The notes: generated by a model from the letters alone, not told the origin. 64,000 nucleotides of DNA from Populus alba (GCF_005239225.2 NC_133293.1:868001-932000), one strand, 5' to 3'. Positions 10,734-22,704 are shown, numbered from the stretch's first letter. Made by a program: numbers and translations.

Positions 10734-11639
10734 ATTTAGATTCCAAATGAGAGAGAGAGAGAGAGGAAATGAAGAGGAGGATGTTTTGATAAGAAAAATG
10801 CTTAATACAGTGAGCCCTTACGTTTTGCTTTCCTTTTATACCAAGGCCACTTGGCCTTCAATTTGTGTGGTTTTATTTAAAAAATAATAATTATTAATTA
10901 TGATGATGTAATTTAATTCTTTAAATATCATCTCAACATTAGGTGTTCTAATTTTTTTTTTCCATTTTGGCTAATATATAATTAACTCCCACTAGTTTAA
11001 TATAAGATTTGATATAAATTATAATATGAATAAATAAGTTATTGAATTGACCGGTAAAGTCAAGTTGAATTTAAATATAATTAGGTGTTATGTAGAAAAT
11101 AAAGGAGAGATGGATCATCATTAGTTTTTTATAGTAGTAACTAGTAATAGCATTAATGTTCACAATATCAATACTGATATTAGTAGTAATAAAATAATTT
11201 TTTAAATGGTAATAATTTTAATTAATATTTTAGGAATAAGGAGAAAAATAAAGGTAATAAGACTGTGTTTAGTTACATGATACAACAACAAATTGTTTGT
11301 TTTAGATTTGTTAATTTTTAGTTAATGAAATTCTATGAACATAATTTTATTGTATTGTATTGTTAAGTTATTTAAATCATGTATGAATTTTTATTTGAAT
11401 AATGTATTTTAAGATTGAATATTTGTATTGTTTATTTCTCTTTTATTTTAATTATGTTATATTATTATTTACTACTTGATTGGAATTATCAATATATAAT
11501 TAGTTAAAATATTTTATTTATGATTTTATGATTCAAGTTTACGATCAAAATTTATATTATATATTTCGTGTCGTGTAAAAAAAATATTTTTGACAACCTT
11601 GATAATAACCAGAGAGAAAAATCAATAGTTTTTTCTTCA
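10734..11639. other. AT-rich non-coding stretch
   Basis: A short GA run near 10,748-10,766, then very AT-rich DNA. No gene or recognised element. Confidence 0.4.
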
Positions 11640-12135
11640 TCTTATCACTAATGACGATAAAACCACTATAAATGAAAAAACAAATCATCAAAAGTTTGTT
11701 AATATCAAATTTAAACACAAAAAAAATTTAAAACTGTTAGATTTGGATGTTTTCAATACTTAATATATTTTATACAAAAGAAACTTTTACTGGTTTTTTT
11801 GTCGTGCGATCACCATCAATGAGAAAGCCATCACCAAGAGTTTATTATTATCGACTTAGTAAATTGAAAAATAAGGGAGGGAAACACTGCTCATCAACAA
11901 CTGTTTTCAGCCAATCATGAGAGCCACTTTTATGAACATCTGATCATGTGATTAAAGAAAACAAAAGCTTCCCTTCTTTTGGGCTAATGCTGTTTCTACC
12001 GGTCAGGAATCATGTCAGGTCCAAAAGCAGAGGTAGCAAAAACACTAAACCTTCTCGGAAGCCAATTATGAAAGAAGATTCAGGGTATTTTATCTCGGAT
12101 TCCTTCTGTTCTCTAATCAGAATAATCTCAGTTTA
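11640..12135. repeat. Dispersed repeat X, copy 2
   Basis: Closest relative of the 15,225-15,430 copy: both carry GAAAACAAAAGCTTCCCTTC, GCTGTTTCTACCGGTCAGG and AATCTCAGTTTAATTAATG. It lies directly next to a copy of the duplicated block. Confidence 0.7.
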
Positions 12136-12179
12136 ATTAATGTGACGATATTGCAGTTTTTGGGCACTTCATCTCTCTG

Positions 12180-13215
12180 CCCAACAGTTTCATCCCCACT
12201 TTCTAATTAATGGAAATAAGCACAATCGGGTGGAATTGCTTTCTGCTTTTTGGACCCATCACAATCAACAGAGGTTTTCAAGATTTATGGGGTTCTCCAC
12301 TTGGGGCTGATTCCATATCCACAAGCATACATATAATGCTGTTAGTTTGAATTTTGATGCAATATTACAAGTATTGGTGTGTAGGTTACTTGCACAACCA
12401 GAATAAATATTGTCCATGAAATATCAATAACAGGTTCTGTATTTTCAAGTGCAATTTAACAAAACAATACTATTAGAGAATAAACAGCGAAGATGTGGCT
12501 AGAGGTGCTTTATTCTAGCTTTCTTTAGCTCCTCAAGGATGTGCTAGATTCTGTATTAATGGACAATCATATAGTACAGAGACTTAGTTGCGGCTTTCCC
12601 TTTAGTTAATAAAATTAGGAAAATAGGTTCTGATCCCACCTCATGGCTACACCTGATAAGATTAAGATTTATCATTTTTATGATCTTGGGACGATATATA
12701 TCTCATATTATATGCCTCAGATTCCTCAGGACTTTCCATGAAAGACCATTTTCTTTCGGGGGGTACCCTGAAGAGGACTTAAAGATTTCAGTTGTATATA
12801 TGCGATAACAGAGCAGAAAAAGAAAACTCTCTCGGAATAGTACCCAATTTGTGGCAGTTTCTTGTCATCAAAAGTTCACCGAAAGGCGATGCTTGCAATC
12901 GTTATATTTCAGAAACAATAATATTCTTGTTTATCCTTCCAGGCTAAGATGAAACATGGAGGATCGTTAAAGCACATCTCATGTTTTTGATGGGTCCCAT
13001 TTATAATGAAGGTTTTTAATGAAATATGGAGGAGGTTAAAGCACATCTCAAAGCATTTCCCCTTTTTCCCTTTTTCTGTAAAAGACATGTGTAAAGCAAA
13101 GCTTCAAAGGGAGGCGTACTAATCTCATTTTCATGGGAGATGAGATATTTTTACTAGATACACTTGCTCACATAGCTCGGATTGGGAATCATGCTTTTTC
13201 TTGACTCTTCATCGA
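12180..13215. repeat. Duplicated block, copy C (gene lost)
   Basis: It matches 51,178-52,190 closely over most of its length, including CTTTTTGGACCCATCACAAT, TTGAATTTTGATGCAATATT and the final GATATTTTTACTAGATACAC. In copy E this block lies just upstream of a small gene. Here the gene is absent and repeat X lies in its place, so only the upstream part remains. Confidence 0.8.
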
Positions 13216-13664
13216 CTATCAGCTTAGTTAAAGAGCTGTGGAGGAAATTTTGGTTACAGAATTAACAGATGATCAGCTTATTGTTCACTAATAAGAAGCT
13301 TGCCATCACTTGTTGTTTGTGGATCCTGCGATCTATTTAAGCATATGGCAATAACAGAGCACACCTGCTGTTTATATTCATACGTACAGTACTCTTGCAT
13401 ACAGTGCAACAATCAGAGGTGAATCAGGTGATAATTAGGAAGTCAGAAAGATAATTATGACAATACATACTTGACCAGCCAAATAGAAAATTATGATATA
13501 TAAATCACAGAAAGTTTATTTGAAGAAGTAAGAAGAAGCTCCTGACTCGAGTTCTAGCAACCTCTCCTCGTCTACGTTTAGCAGAGGGAGAATATCGTAC
13601 AGGACTAAAGGTAACACAAGTACTGGAGGAGGTTATGCATAAAAGAAACGTAAGTGATTGGTCT
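13216..13664. other. 3' flank of the small gene
   Basis: No separate gene is recognised. The part nearest 13,664 is probably 3' untranslated sequence of the minus-strand gene at 13,665-13,913. A second minus-strand frame here looks like a shadow of that gene and its tail. Confidence 0.4.
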
Positions 13665-13913
13665 TTAAAACGGAACTGGTTTCCCCTTTGGGTAATCGAT
13701 ATAAACCCTCCCATTGTAGCGTTGCGCTGCCTCGTTGCTGTCGATTAGTTTTGTTGCAGGAATTTGGTTTGCCTGATGAACGTGGTAATATGTGGGATGC
13801 GCATAGGGAACCTTCATAACTGGTGGCCGCCTCTTGGCCCGGCCAAAGTGCTCATCAATGGCTGCAAAACCCTCCTGCCCAATCTTAACAAGACGATCTG
13901 CCTGACGTGCCAT
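13665..13913 (-). CDS. Small uncharacterised MARQ-DRL family protein (82 aa)
   Basis: A complete single-exon frame of 82 codons. The N-terminus MARQADRLVKIGQEGFAAID matches MARQVDRLTRIGMEGFALIE of the gene at 50,703-51,056. The middle is basic and Tyr/His-rich. The C-terminus holds SNEAAQRYNG, a motif repeated in its relative, and ends YPKGKPVPF. There is no signal peptide or membrane segment. The start is chosen because the conserved N-terminal block begins at this ATG and a TATA box lies about 100 bp upstream. I do not recognise the function. The N-terminal block could form a short amphipathic helix. Of the three family members in the window this one looks the most gene-like. Confidence 0.7.
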   Translation of the reverse strand: MARQADRLVKIGQEGFAAIDEHFGRAKRRPPVMKVPYAHPTYYHVHQANQIPATKLIDSNEAAQRYNGRVYIDYPKGKPVPF

Positions 13914-14013
13914 GTTAACTACAACTAATCAACACACTAAGACAAGTAGCTATGAAATATATAGGTTTTGTTTGTTTTCTTGCTTTGGCTAATATGTAGG
14001 AGGCCAAGCCAGC

Positions 14014-14022
14014 CTTTATATA
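14014..14022 (-). promoter_or_regulatory. TATA box of the 82-aa gene
   Basis: TATATAAAG on the minus strand, about 100 bp upstream of the ATG at 13913. Confidence 0.6.
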
Positions 14023-14159
14023 GATAGGAAAGGTTTGGTTGACAACAGCTGTCAAATGAATAATTTTAGACAGCACTCCTTTTTGTAAATAAAAGCACCC
14101 GACATTTGTGTATTGCTTTAAACTGTAATATCAAGTTTAAATATTATAATACTAACCAC

Positions 14160-14370
14160 TGCAGAGAGAAAAATCAATAGCTTTCTTTCATCTTATCATT
14201 ACTGACGATAAAACCATCATAAAATGAAAAAAAAATTATCATCAAAAGTTTATTGATATCAAATTTAAACACAAAAAAATTAAAAACCTTTTGATTTTAC
14301 TGGTTTTTTTGTTGTCCGACCACCATAGATAACAAAACCATCACCAAGAGTTTATTACTATCGACTTTGG
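14160..14370. repeat. Dispersed repeat X, copy 3, first part
   Basis: It shares with 11,640-11,860 the runs AATCAATAG, TCATCTTATCA, GACGATAAAACCA and CATCACCAAGAGTTTATTA. Copy 3 is split: its other part lies at 15,225-15,430. Confidence 0.6.
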
Positions 14371-14403
14371 ATTAGAATTGAATATTGTTCTAAATACTTA
14401 GTA

Positions 14404-15176
14404 AACGGTTTAGCACGTAAAGTCTATATTAACTCATGCTTCAAATAAAAATTCATACATAGTTCAAGCACTTTAAAAATAATGATTGTGTTTCTTAGCC
14501 ATATTTCTTTGTGTTTATATTTTAGTTATTTTTCTTTTAATTTGGTATGTTTATCCTAAAATTAAAGTCTAATTTTATTTAATTAGACGGTTTATTTAAA
14601 ATTAAAAAAAGTATGGGAAAAAACTGAACAACTTGACTGTTCATGTAAATACATGAAGATCCATGAAGTTTCTCATATTTTTCTATTAAAATAAATATTT
14701 TTTATGGTTAAGTACTTATGAATTAATAAGTGAAAAAAGAAGAAGAGAATCTCGTGAAGTGCTCATTCAATTTCAGAAATCTCAGTTCATAAAGGCATTT
14801 AGGACATAAAGTGGAAAAGTAGTTTATTAACTAGTGTGTACTGTATTGTATTAATTAAGCAGTATTAAAAGCCGTAGACAAGACAACGCATGCTTCAAGT
14901 TGCAAATTCTTTTTAGTAGAAAGTGAAGAGAGAAGACTGATTCGGTGAGTCACGGTTACTGAATAAATTGCCTTCGATCTGTTCAAGCCAATCGGCGGGT
15001 GACACATGGCAGCTGCACTGGATTTTGTTCTCCTGCGGGCAAACTCGTGCAATCGGTGGTGAAATCATGATTTTATGCGATTTCGCCCGATTTTACCGAT
15101 TTTAACTGTTTCTGACCCAATTTTGCTCATTTCCGAGTTTTATGAACGGTTTAGCACGTAAAGTCTATATTAACTC
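14404..15176. repeat. 32-bp direct repeat bracketing about 710 bp
   Basis: The same 32 bp (starting AACGGTTTAGCACGTAAAGT) occurs at 14,404-14,435 and 15,145-15,176. It splits repeat X copy 3. The enclosed DNA is AT-rich with no coding frame. The sequence just after the second copy (to about 15,222, ending GATTTTAACAACC) looks like a small transposon end, but terminal inverted repeats are not clear. Confidence 0.5.
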
Positions 15177-15224
15177 GTAAAAACATATGACTTTACGACT
15201 TGAATCGCGATTTTAACAACCATG

Positions 15225-15430
15225 GTTGGGCATAAATTAATGAGAATATCAGTTCATGTGATTAAAGAAAACAAAAGCTTCCCTTCTTTTGGACTAATGC
15301 TGTTTCTACCGGTCAGGAATCAAGTCAGGTCCAAAAGCAGAGGTAGCAAAAACACTAAACCTTCTCGAAAGCCAATTATGAAAGAAGATTCCTTCTGTTC
15401 TCTAATCAGAATAATCTCAGTTTAATTAAT
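15225..15430. repeat. Dispersed repeat X, copy 3, second part
   Basis: Nearly identical to 11,945-12,138, with a deletion of the GTATTTTATCTCGG piece. Confidence 0.75.
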
Positions 15431-16399
15431 GGCAATAAGCACAATCCCAAGCAATGTCTGTTCAAGAACAGCAAGCACTGTTGTCTCGGAACTTCATATG
15501 TAAACAAAAGGGAAACTTACCGAATCCCAGTCCAATTAAAAGGCAATTTGTAGTAAAAACAAAATTGATCTCTGAGCCAACCGGCCCCCGCAAGCTATTC
15601 CAAGCTTATTTTACAGAATATTAACTCACCCCAGTTTTTTCTTCTTCCAAAAAACTATTAAAGAACATAATTATGTTCTTAATTAGCACAAATGGCAAAC
15701 AAATGGCCTTCAGTACATTTGAATAACGATTCAGTACTTAGTGGCACGAAGGTTCTCTCTAGCTAGTGCCAAGTTCAATTATTGTAAAATTGATTCCTTC
15801 CAACTTGTTTCCTAGAATCGATGAGACTCAAATTTCTTTGTGAATCTGATTCCTTATAACTAAACTTTTCCTTTCAATTTATATCCATAATATGTTGTTT
15901 TTTTTTTTTTTTTTTTTTGCTGTAACTGATCTTGATTCTCTCCGAAGCTTGATATCTTTATATCTTACTCTAGTTAACTTCATGACATAATCAATGTGAC
16001 GCAACCTGACCACCTCATCCTAACAAAAAATCTATTTACATCTCAAATCCTAGTAAACAAGTTGCTTGCATTAAACTATAAAATAATAATCTTAAATATA
16101 ATTGTGTATGAAATAAACTATAAAATAATATTGAAGGAATAATAGAAAATGAAATTTTGGTCAAAAAGTTGCCTCAGATTCTATTCTTTGACATAGACAA
16201 GTTGACCATATAATAATCTTAAATATAATTGTGTATGAAAATTAATAATAATAATTTTAGGAAGTTTTTTTTCAACCAACAAAACTTAAACAAATTAGAT
16301 TGATGCAAAGCATGGGTGTTTCCCTTGGCTCATGTTTTTTATTTTTCTTTCTCTATGTTGGAAGTTTGAAAAACCTCTTGACAATAATACAGTTCACAA
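15431..16399. other. Non-coding; part shared with 61,322-61,428
   Basis: A T run of about 20 lies near 15,898-15,919. From about 15,918 to 16,023 the sequence (AACTGATCTTGAT, GTTAACTT, ACCTGACCACCT) matches the stretch just before Copia-6, so this belongs to the duplicated blocks. An 18-bp piece AATCTTAAATATAATTGT recurs near 16,088 and 16,217. No gene is seen. Confidence 0.5.
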
Positions 16400-16755
16400 A
16401 TTAGATTGATGCAACTAAGTTAAACTTGAGCAACCTTCAAGCATTAATTTGAACTGTGCAAGTGAGAAAGAGAAAGAAAAAGCAATCTTCAAGAGTAACA
16501 AATGAGTTTTTCTCACTCCATAACAAGAACAATTAGGTTGTCGAATTTCAAATCAGATGGAAAAATTTTAAAGGGCATTAAAGCCAACAAATACATATCT
16601 ACTGATCAGAAAGAAGCCTTTGGAGTAACTTCAAGCATCTCTCTCTATAAATGATCTTGTGCTCAATGATTTATCTTTTAATGCTCTCACGTCCAATCCA
16701 ACACTAGGTTGTCCATGTCTTCTACGCCGTTGTCCTTGTTCCCTTCCCTACAAAC
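16400..16755 (-). pseudogene. Relic of a TIR-NBS-LRR gene (exon 3 and start of LRR exon)
   Basis: Read on the minus strand, about 16,750-16,530 matches exon 3 of the neighbouring gene (19,484-19,209). LDVRA and KSLSTRSF correspond to LDVRASEAKSLNTGSF there. About 16,460-16,405 matches the start of its LRR exon (DNA run TTGAGCAACCTTC). Order and strand agree with the intact gene. Stops and gaps break the frame. It is the remains of a tandem copy. Confidence 0.75.
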
Positions 16756-17313
16756 CAACAAAATTCAATACAAAAAAAACAACTCCGTTTTACTTTTAGT
16801 TAAGAAACTTATTTTATAATTAAAAAGGTTATTTTCACATCGTTTTTTTTTTTTGTTTTAAAATATCAAATTTGAAATAAAATATAAAAACAAAAATCAA
16901 TACTAAAAAATTTCCAAATCAACTAAAGTGATTTTATAAATTTAGGTTAGTCATTGTTGGCTTTTCTTTTTTACACAAGAATATCAAAACATACAAGTTT
17001 TTCAATTCATGTTTTAAGAAATTTAAAAATATTATCATAAAAAAATAAATCAAACCGTCTCTAAATATTTCTAATTTTAGCTCTTCCTGCTATTCTTTTG
17101 CCTTAAAAGACACACGAGTTGCTACCAATAAAAATAATGGTTTAATTAAGTGCGATTCGATGGATTGTTTGATATCAGCTTAAGTGATTCAACTAATGCA
17201 TTTTGGGGGATTTTTATAGCTAATAATTAATTGATGTTTTTAAAATTAAATAAGAAAAAAAAAATCATTAAAGATAATATTTAATTTCATAAATTAAATA
17301 GAATTAAATAAAA
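16756..17313. other. No gene seen
   Basis: AT-rich DNA between the relic and the 3' end of the intact gene. It may contain the 3' untranslated region of that gene. Confidence 0.4.
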
Positions 17314-20300
17314 CTAAAGGGAATATTTATTCTTACCACAAATTATTACTTCGCGAGGTTTTTTTTGCATCAAATAAGCTTTCCACTGCGCAGTTGTAGA
17401 CGCTCTTATAAGACCATAATTGGGATGATAAGGAAGCAGACGATATGGCCGTGATGCAGGCATCACTCTATGATCTCTTCCCACTTCTAACTCTTTGATC
17501 ACATGAACTTCACATTCTGTCACATTAATGTCTTTTCTCCCCGAATTCAAGTGCAGTTCCAACTCCTCATCTCTTGACTCTATGTTGTTAATCTCCCGAT
17601 CCCACTCTGACCCTTCAAATGAATCTGTCTCTTCTACTATCACATGGATCCCACACTGTACCACTTTGCTTCCATCAATGGGCTGGCTCCCCAGATACAG
17701 TTCCAATTCCTCATCTCCACAGTATTCTTCCATTGCCATATCACTTATACTTATGTATCTTACCCATTTACGAGGGTAACTGCATCCTACTTCTAGTTCA
17801 TCTTCAAACAATTGAACACCGTTGTTTTTATTTTTTATAATAACCCGGTAACCGATGGTGTAATTCACAGTACTATGAACATCAAATGGAGAAACAACCC
17901 AAACAACCAAGCCTTGGAAAACTGGAGGTATATGAAATGATAATGAACATCCTTCTCCACGGTAGCTTAACCAATTTGGCATTGGCATGTTACCAGGAAA
18001 GGAGTCAATAAAATACCCATAATCACCATTGCATGATGCCTGTATATATATATATTGATTTCAAGAAATGCTGAAATTTTAGAAACTAATTGATTAATGT
18101 GTATATTTGTGTGCTGGAGAGACAGAGATAGTACCTCAGCAAGACTCTTCAGGAAATTATTTGATGAATCACTGGGGAAATCAACGTCAATAGACCAGTA
18201 ATTATTACTTGGACCTTCGATGCCCTGAATCTCTTCTAACATATAACATTTATTGAGATGCATAGATGGTGAGTGTTTTGACTGGATTGGAATTCTTACA
18301 CTTTTCATTGAACTGCAACGAAAGGCATTCAAACAGTGTAAATTTGAGGGAAGATCTGAGATTGATACAAGCTTGATGCATTCCTCAACACTCAAAATCG
18401 AAAGCTTGGGAAGGAAGCCGATCCCGGCAGGCAGGCTAGAGAAATTGTTTTGTGATAGATCCAATTCTTTTAGAGAGGACAAACCCCTGAAATCAACACA
18501 GTTAGTTGTACGATCAGACAAACCACTATTAGAAAACTTAAGACATTTCATTGATCTCCATTCAAAAGATGTTGGCAGCAAACGTTTCCAATTTAAAACA
18601 GTACTTGCTATGATCGAAGATGAAACTGGTAGAGGCCAGGATGTAGACGACGGTGAAAGCCATGATGAAATTTGGGAAACCGAGGATGTAGGTGATGGTG
18701 AGTCCCGACAGAAACTGTATCCACACAATGATAACTTTCTGACATACTTTAAATGTACAAATGAAGGTAGAAGTTTATTTTTAATTCCATCTGCTAGCAG
18801 CTCAGTTAAGGATTCCATATCACCCATGCATTCTGGCAACTTCTCAAGTTGTGAATATCCAGAAATATTCAAACGTTTAAGAGACTTTACATCACCAATG
18901 CTTTCGGGAAGAATCTTTAGGCTCCGACATCTCTTTAGATTCAAGAAAATGAGGCTCTTCAAATTTCCAACAGATTGATGCACATCAACTAAACTCGAGC
19001 AACCTTCCAACCTTAGTTTCTGTAGACTTGAACTATGTAAGTTTGGTGTTTTAACTAGGAATTGAGAATGACTGAGATTAAAGATTTTCAGCTTGTTGAG
19101 AATCTGTCAAAATAGAGAGAAAAACAATGAAAAGTAATCATATAAAGTCATAACATGTAAATATTATATTTACTGGAGAAATTTGGTGGATTGTAGTTTG
19201 TTTCGCACCTTTTCTCCTTTCCATAATTCTCTGAGGTTACTGTATTGCATATCAAGAACAACAAGATTGTCCAAAGTAAAATCAAATGGCAAATATTGCA
19301 AAGGACATTCAAACCAACAAATCCACATCAACACTTTAGAAAGTAGTTTGAAGGATCCGGTGAGATGTACCCCATTGATCTGTAGTAAATTTAAGCATCT
19401 CATTTTTGCAAATGATCCTGTGTTTAATGATTTAGCTTCTGATGCTCTCACATCCAGTGCAAGACCCTCTACAACTTCCGTACCCTAGAAAAAAAAACAA
19501 TACAACTTTCATATCATTATTTTTAATAAGCTTGACAAGAAAATATGCATGACTATGCTTTCGTGTATGCATTGAGCTCTTACCTTTTGCTGGTCAAGTA
19601 CATTCCATGCATCCTCTTGATTCCAAATTCTGTTCCTTTCTCCAGGTTGTTTCGGTGACTTTTCACGAATGATCTCCCTTCCCATGTCTCGTAATAGATC
19701 ATGCATGGTTATCTTTCCAATGGCAGTAACTTTAATCAGAGACCTTTCACTGAGAGTTCCCAAATCAACTTCTGGATCGTAACCACAACGGGCTTCTAGC
19801 ACTTTTTCAACGTATTCTTTCTTTCTACCAATAAAGAAGCATGCAATATCAAGGAAGGCATTTTGCAGTTCATCATCGTCCAGTCCATCAAAACTTATTC
19901 TAAGCTTTCCTTGAATATCGCGGTTTGGAATTCTTCTCAACTTGTCAATTACAGATTTCCATCTGTCTTTGTTTTTCCCGGACAAACAAGCTCCTATAAC
20001 CTCAAGAGCTAAAGGAAGTCCTCCACAGTAATCAACTGCATACTTCGAAAGCTCAATATAGTCTTCTGCTGGCTTGGTGTCCTTAAAGGCATGCCAGCTG
20101 AAAAGCTGAAAGGACTCGTCTGGTTTCAATTCTTCGATCCGATATGTTTGATCTGCTTTAAGTAGAAAACTTGAATCTCTTGTTGTTATAATTACTCTAC
20201 TTCCGGGACCAAACCAGCTTCGCTCTCCCATCAAAGCATTTAGCTGGTCAAGATGAGACACATCATCAGCAACAACAAGAACTCTTTTGCGACAAAGCCG

Positions 20301-21313
20301 TTCTTTGATCAGAACCATTCCTCTATCAACATTGCTGATGTTAGCAGCATCTTGTTTTAGAATATCATGAAGAAGTTGCTTTTGTAAAAGAGCGAGACCA
20401 TTAAATTGTCTTGATGTTTCATTGATATTCGAAAGAAAACAGCTTCCCTCGAATCCAGAGCAGAGATGATTAAATACAACTTTTGCTATAGTTGTCTTTC
20501 CTATTCCTGGCATCCCATGTATGCCCACAATGCGTACATCATCTGTTGCAGTACTTAGGAAGTCAAAAATATTGCGAGCAAGCGGATCAATACGTACTAG
20601 GAGCTTAGGAATATTTAAGTGCTTGGAATCTAATTTATTCAACACATCCTTGATAATCTCTTGGATAAATTTTGCTTCATGCCTGTTCATAGACAAAGGA
20701 AAGTCATTTGATAGCAAGTTAATTAAATATGCTCAAAACAATATTTTATTGTTTAACTTTGAAAAATCAAATGTGTAATGACTCCATAAATGGCAGCAAG
20801 TGAATCTTAGAAAGAAAAGGCATACCCATTTTCCATATCATTGAGATTCCATCCAGAAAGATTTCCCGCATCCTCAAGAGCTTTTCTCCACTCCTTCACC
20901 TTTTCTTTATAACGTTCTTCATGTTTATCAAATGCTTTTGAAAAACTGTCAGTCTGCTTTCTCACATCTGAAGGATCAATGTCATAGAATATAGGAAGAG
21001 CAATCTGACCGGTTTTCCTATTTTTGCACTCAAGAATCTCTACAAGCTCATTAAGACACCATCTATAAGAAGCATATCCCTTTGAAAAGACAACTATAGA
21101 TATCTTTGATTCTTGAATTGCCTTGAGGAGATGATCGGAGATTTCTTCTCCTCTAGGAAGTTCATTATCATCTCGAAAAGTGTGGATTCCTGCTTGGACT
21201 AAGGCTGTATATAGATGATCTGTAAATGTCTTGCGAGTATCTTCTCCTCTAAAACTCAAAAAGACATCATAGGCCCCTTCTGTTCTAGATTTAGAAGACT
21301 CTGGCTCTGTCAT
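17314..21313 (-). CDS. TIR-NBS-LRR immune receptor, five exons, about 1,185 aa
   Basis: Exons on the minus strand: 21313-20826, 20682-19584, 19484-19209, 19103-18135, 18039-17314. All introns are GT-AG and the phases join without a stop. TIR domain (residues about 14-150): YDVFLSFRGEDTR, BB loop RDDNELPRGEEI, and CLNEL with Glu89, the NADase catalytic position known in plant TIRs. NB-ARC: P-loop GMPGIGKTT (219-227), kinase-2 VLVVADDV (about 297-304), RNBS-B GSRVIITTR, GLPLAL (384-389), FLDIACFF and MHDLL (489-493). Exon 4 holds the leucine-rich repeats (SLKELDLSQNNF, LPKLSILSVEEC). Exon 5 is the post-LRR jelly-roll-like domain starting near PGNMPMPNW. Such receptors sense pathogen effectors in the cell and signal through TIR NADase products. 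All key motifs are present, so it is likely functional. A donor-like site at 17336-17335 near the stop leaves room for an extra 3' exon. Confidence 0.93.
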
Positions 21314-22298
21314 GGCAGCTGCAGAAATTAAGGCACAATTAATTAGCAATGGAGCAATTGCAGAAGGTATCTACTCTCTTGCAAATACTAGCAAGGGGTG
21401 CATGTGAAGTGATCATCAAAGATAATACAATAGCTTAAGCTAAATAACGAGAGAGCATAAAAAAATAGCAACTGACAAATAGTTTCATCTATAATTAAGT
21501 TTACGTGATACCGACAATTGAAAGTTATTCATATTTGGCTAACTAGCAACACATCACAGGCAGAAAGTCTACGAACATGAAAAAGATAATGGAAACTAAC
21601 TAACTGTGATGGGATGATTTGACAATAATCTTGTACTAGAAGACATAAACTGATCAATAATGATCTATCTGAACATAAAGCTTTCAAATTATTGCTATCA
21701 GTGAATTCATGAAATCAAAACAAGAAAAAAGCATAGAAGAGTTAGTTATACCTATATAGAAGGAAAAGGGTTGGTTGGATTCCACCACCTATGAAATTGC
21801 AGTTCTCGGAGAGAAAGGTTAGCTGAAGAATCAACTAAGGGATATGCTTTCGTGCAAATTCTTAGCAAGTCAGCCAGTCAACTAATTAAGGAATATTACC
21901 CTCAGAACATGGAAATGAAACTAACTGTAAGAAAAAACTCTGTAGCCATTTTGTTTTGGAGACAGTGAAGAAGAGAGAAAGTGCTTTGAAAGTTCTTGAA
22001 TGAAGATGAAATGAAATTGGAAAGATTGACGGTACAAGAAATATAAAGAAAAATCCCACAATGGGAGTGAGAATATAAAATTACTCTGCAGTGATGGGCC
22101 CATCTGCTAAAGCAGTTGATCCACTCCTAGAAAGCAACTGGCTGGCCAACACCTGCTTCCCCATCAAAAATACGTTGACTCAAATGAAGACTTATATATA
22201 TATATATATATATCAAATTTAAATCTTGTCATTATCAATTTTAACAACTTGCTGCATTAAAAAAAAAAAAAAAGAACGAAGACTTGGCAGTGCACATA
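21314..22298 (-). promoter_or_regulatory. Upstream region of the TIR-NBS-LRR gene
   Basis: No other gene is seen. A W-box core TTGACT lies on the minus strand at 21881-21876 and another on the plus strand near 22,174. WRKY factors bind such sites, but single copies are weak evidence. Transcription start and any leader intron cannot be placed. Confidence 0.35.
22193..22213 (+). repeat. TA microsatellite
   Basis: About ten tandem TA units. Confidence 0.9.
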
Positions 22299-22453
22299 TG
22301 TTATGGAATGGGTTAATATAGAAAATATTATATTATTAATGTATTGATTTATATGCTATACCATAACATATATACTGCTGTAATTATATAAATAAAAGAG
22401 GTGGCTATCTCATTAGATTAAGCCTCTCAATTAGCACAAATATTATTTTAACT
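22299..22453 (+). repeat. 5' LTR of Copia-3
   Basis: It starts TGTTATGGAATG and ends ATTTTAAC before the primer-like site TTGTATCAAAACC. Start, end and the piece TTAAGCCTC resemble the 170-bp LTR of Copia-5. There is a TATA-like run near 22,390-22,400. Confidence 0.65.
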
Positions 22454-22704
22454 TGTATCAAAACCAATTTATCTTAACAGATTTATTCTTCAAATGGCAG
22501 CCCCTCTATTGTTTCTATTCAACAAAATCTAATTGCGACTCCTTCATTAGCTAATTATTCTTTAAATGGCAGCCCCTCTAATTAGCTAATTACTTGCTTC
22601 ATTGTGCTACTGTTAATTAGCCTCACGATCTGCAACGTTGATTCTGCTTCTTCTGTTGATTTCTGATTGATAATGCTTCTCTCCTTCAGCCATCAGCGTG
22701 TTAT

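Noticed and set aside
18253..18978. 241-codon plus-strand frame
   Set aside because: It lies antisense within the LRR exon of the immune receptor and shows no similarity of its own.
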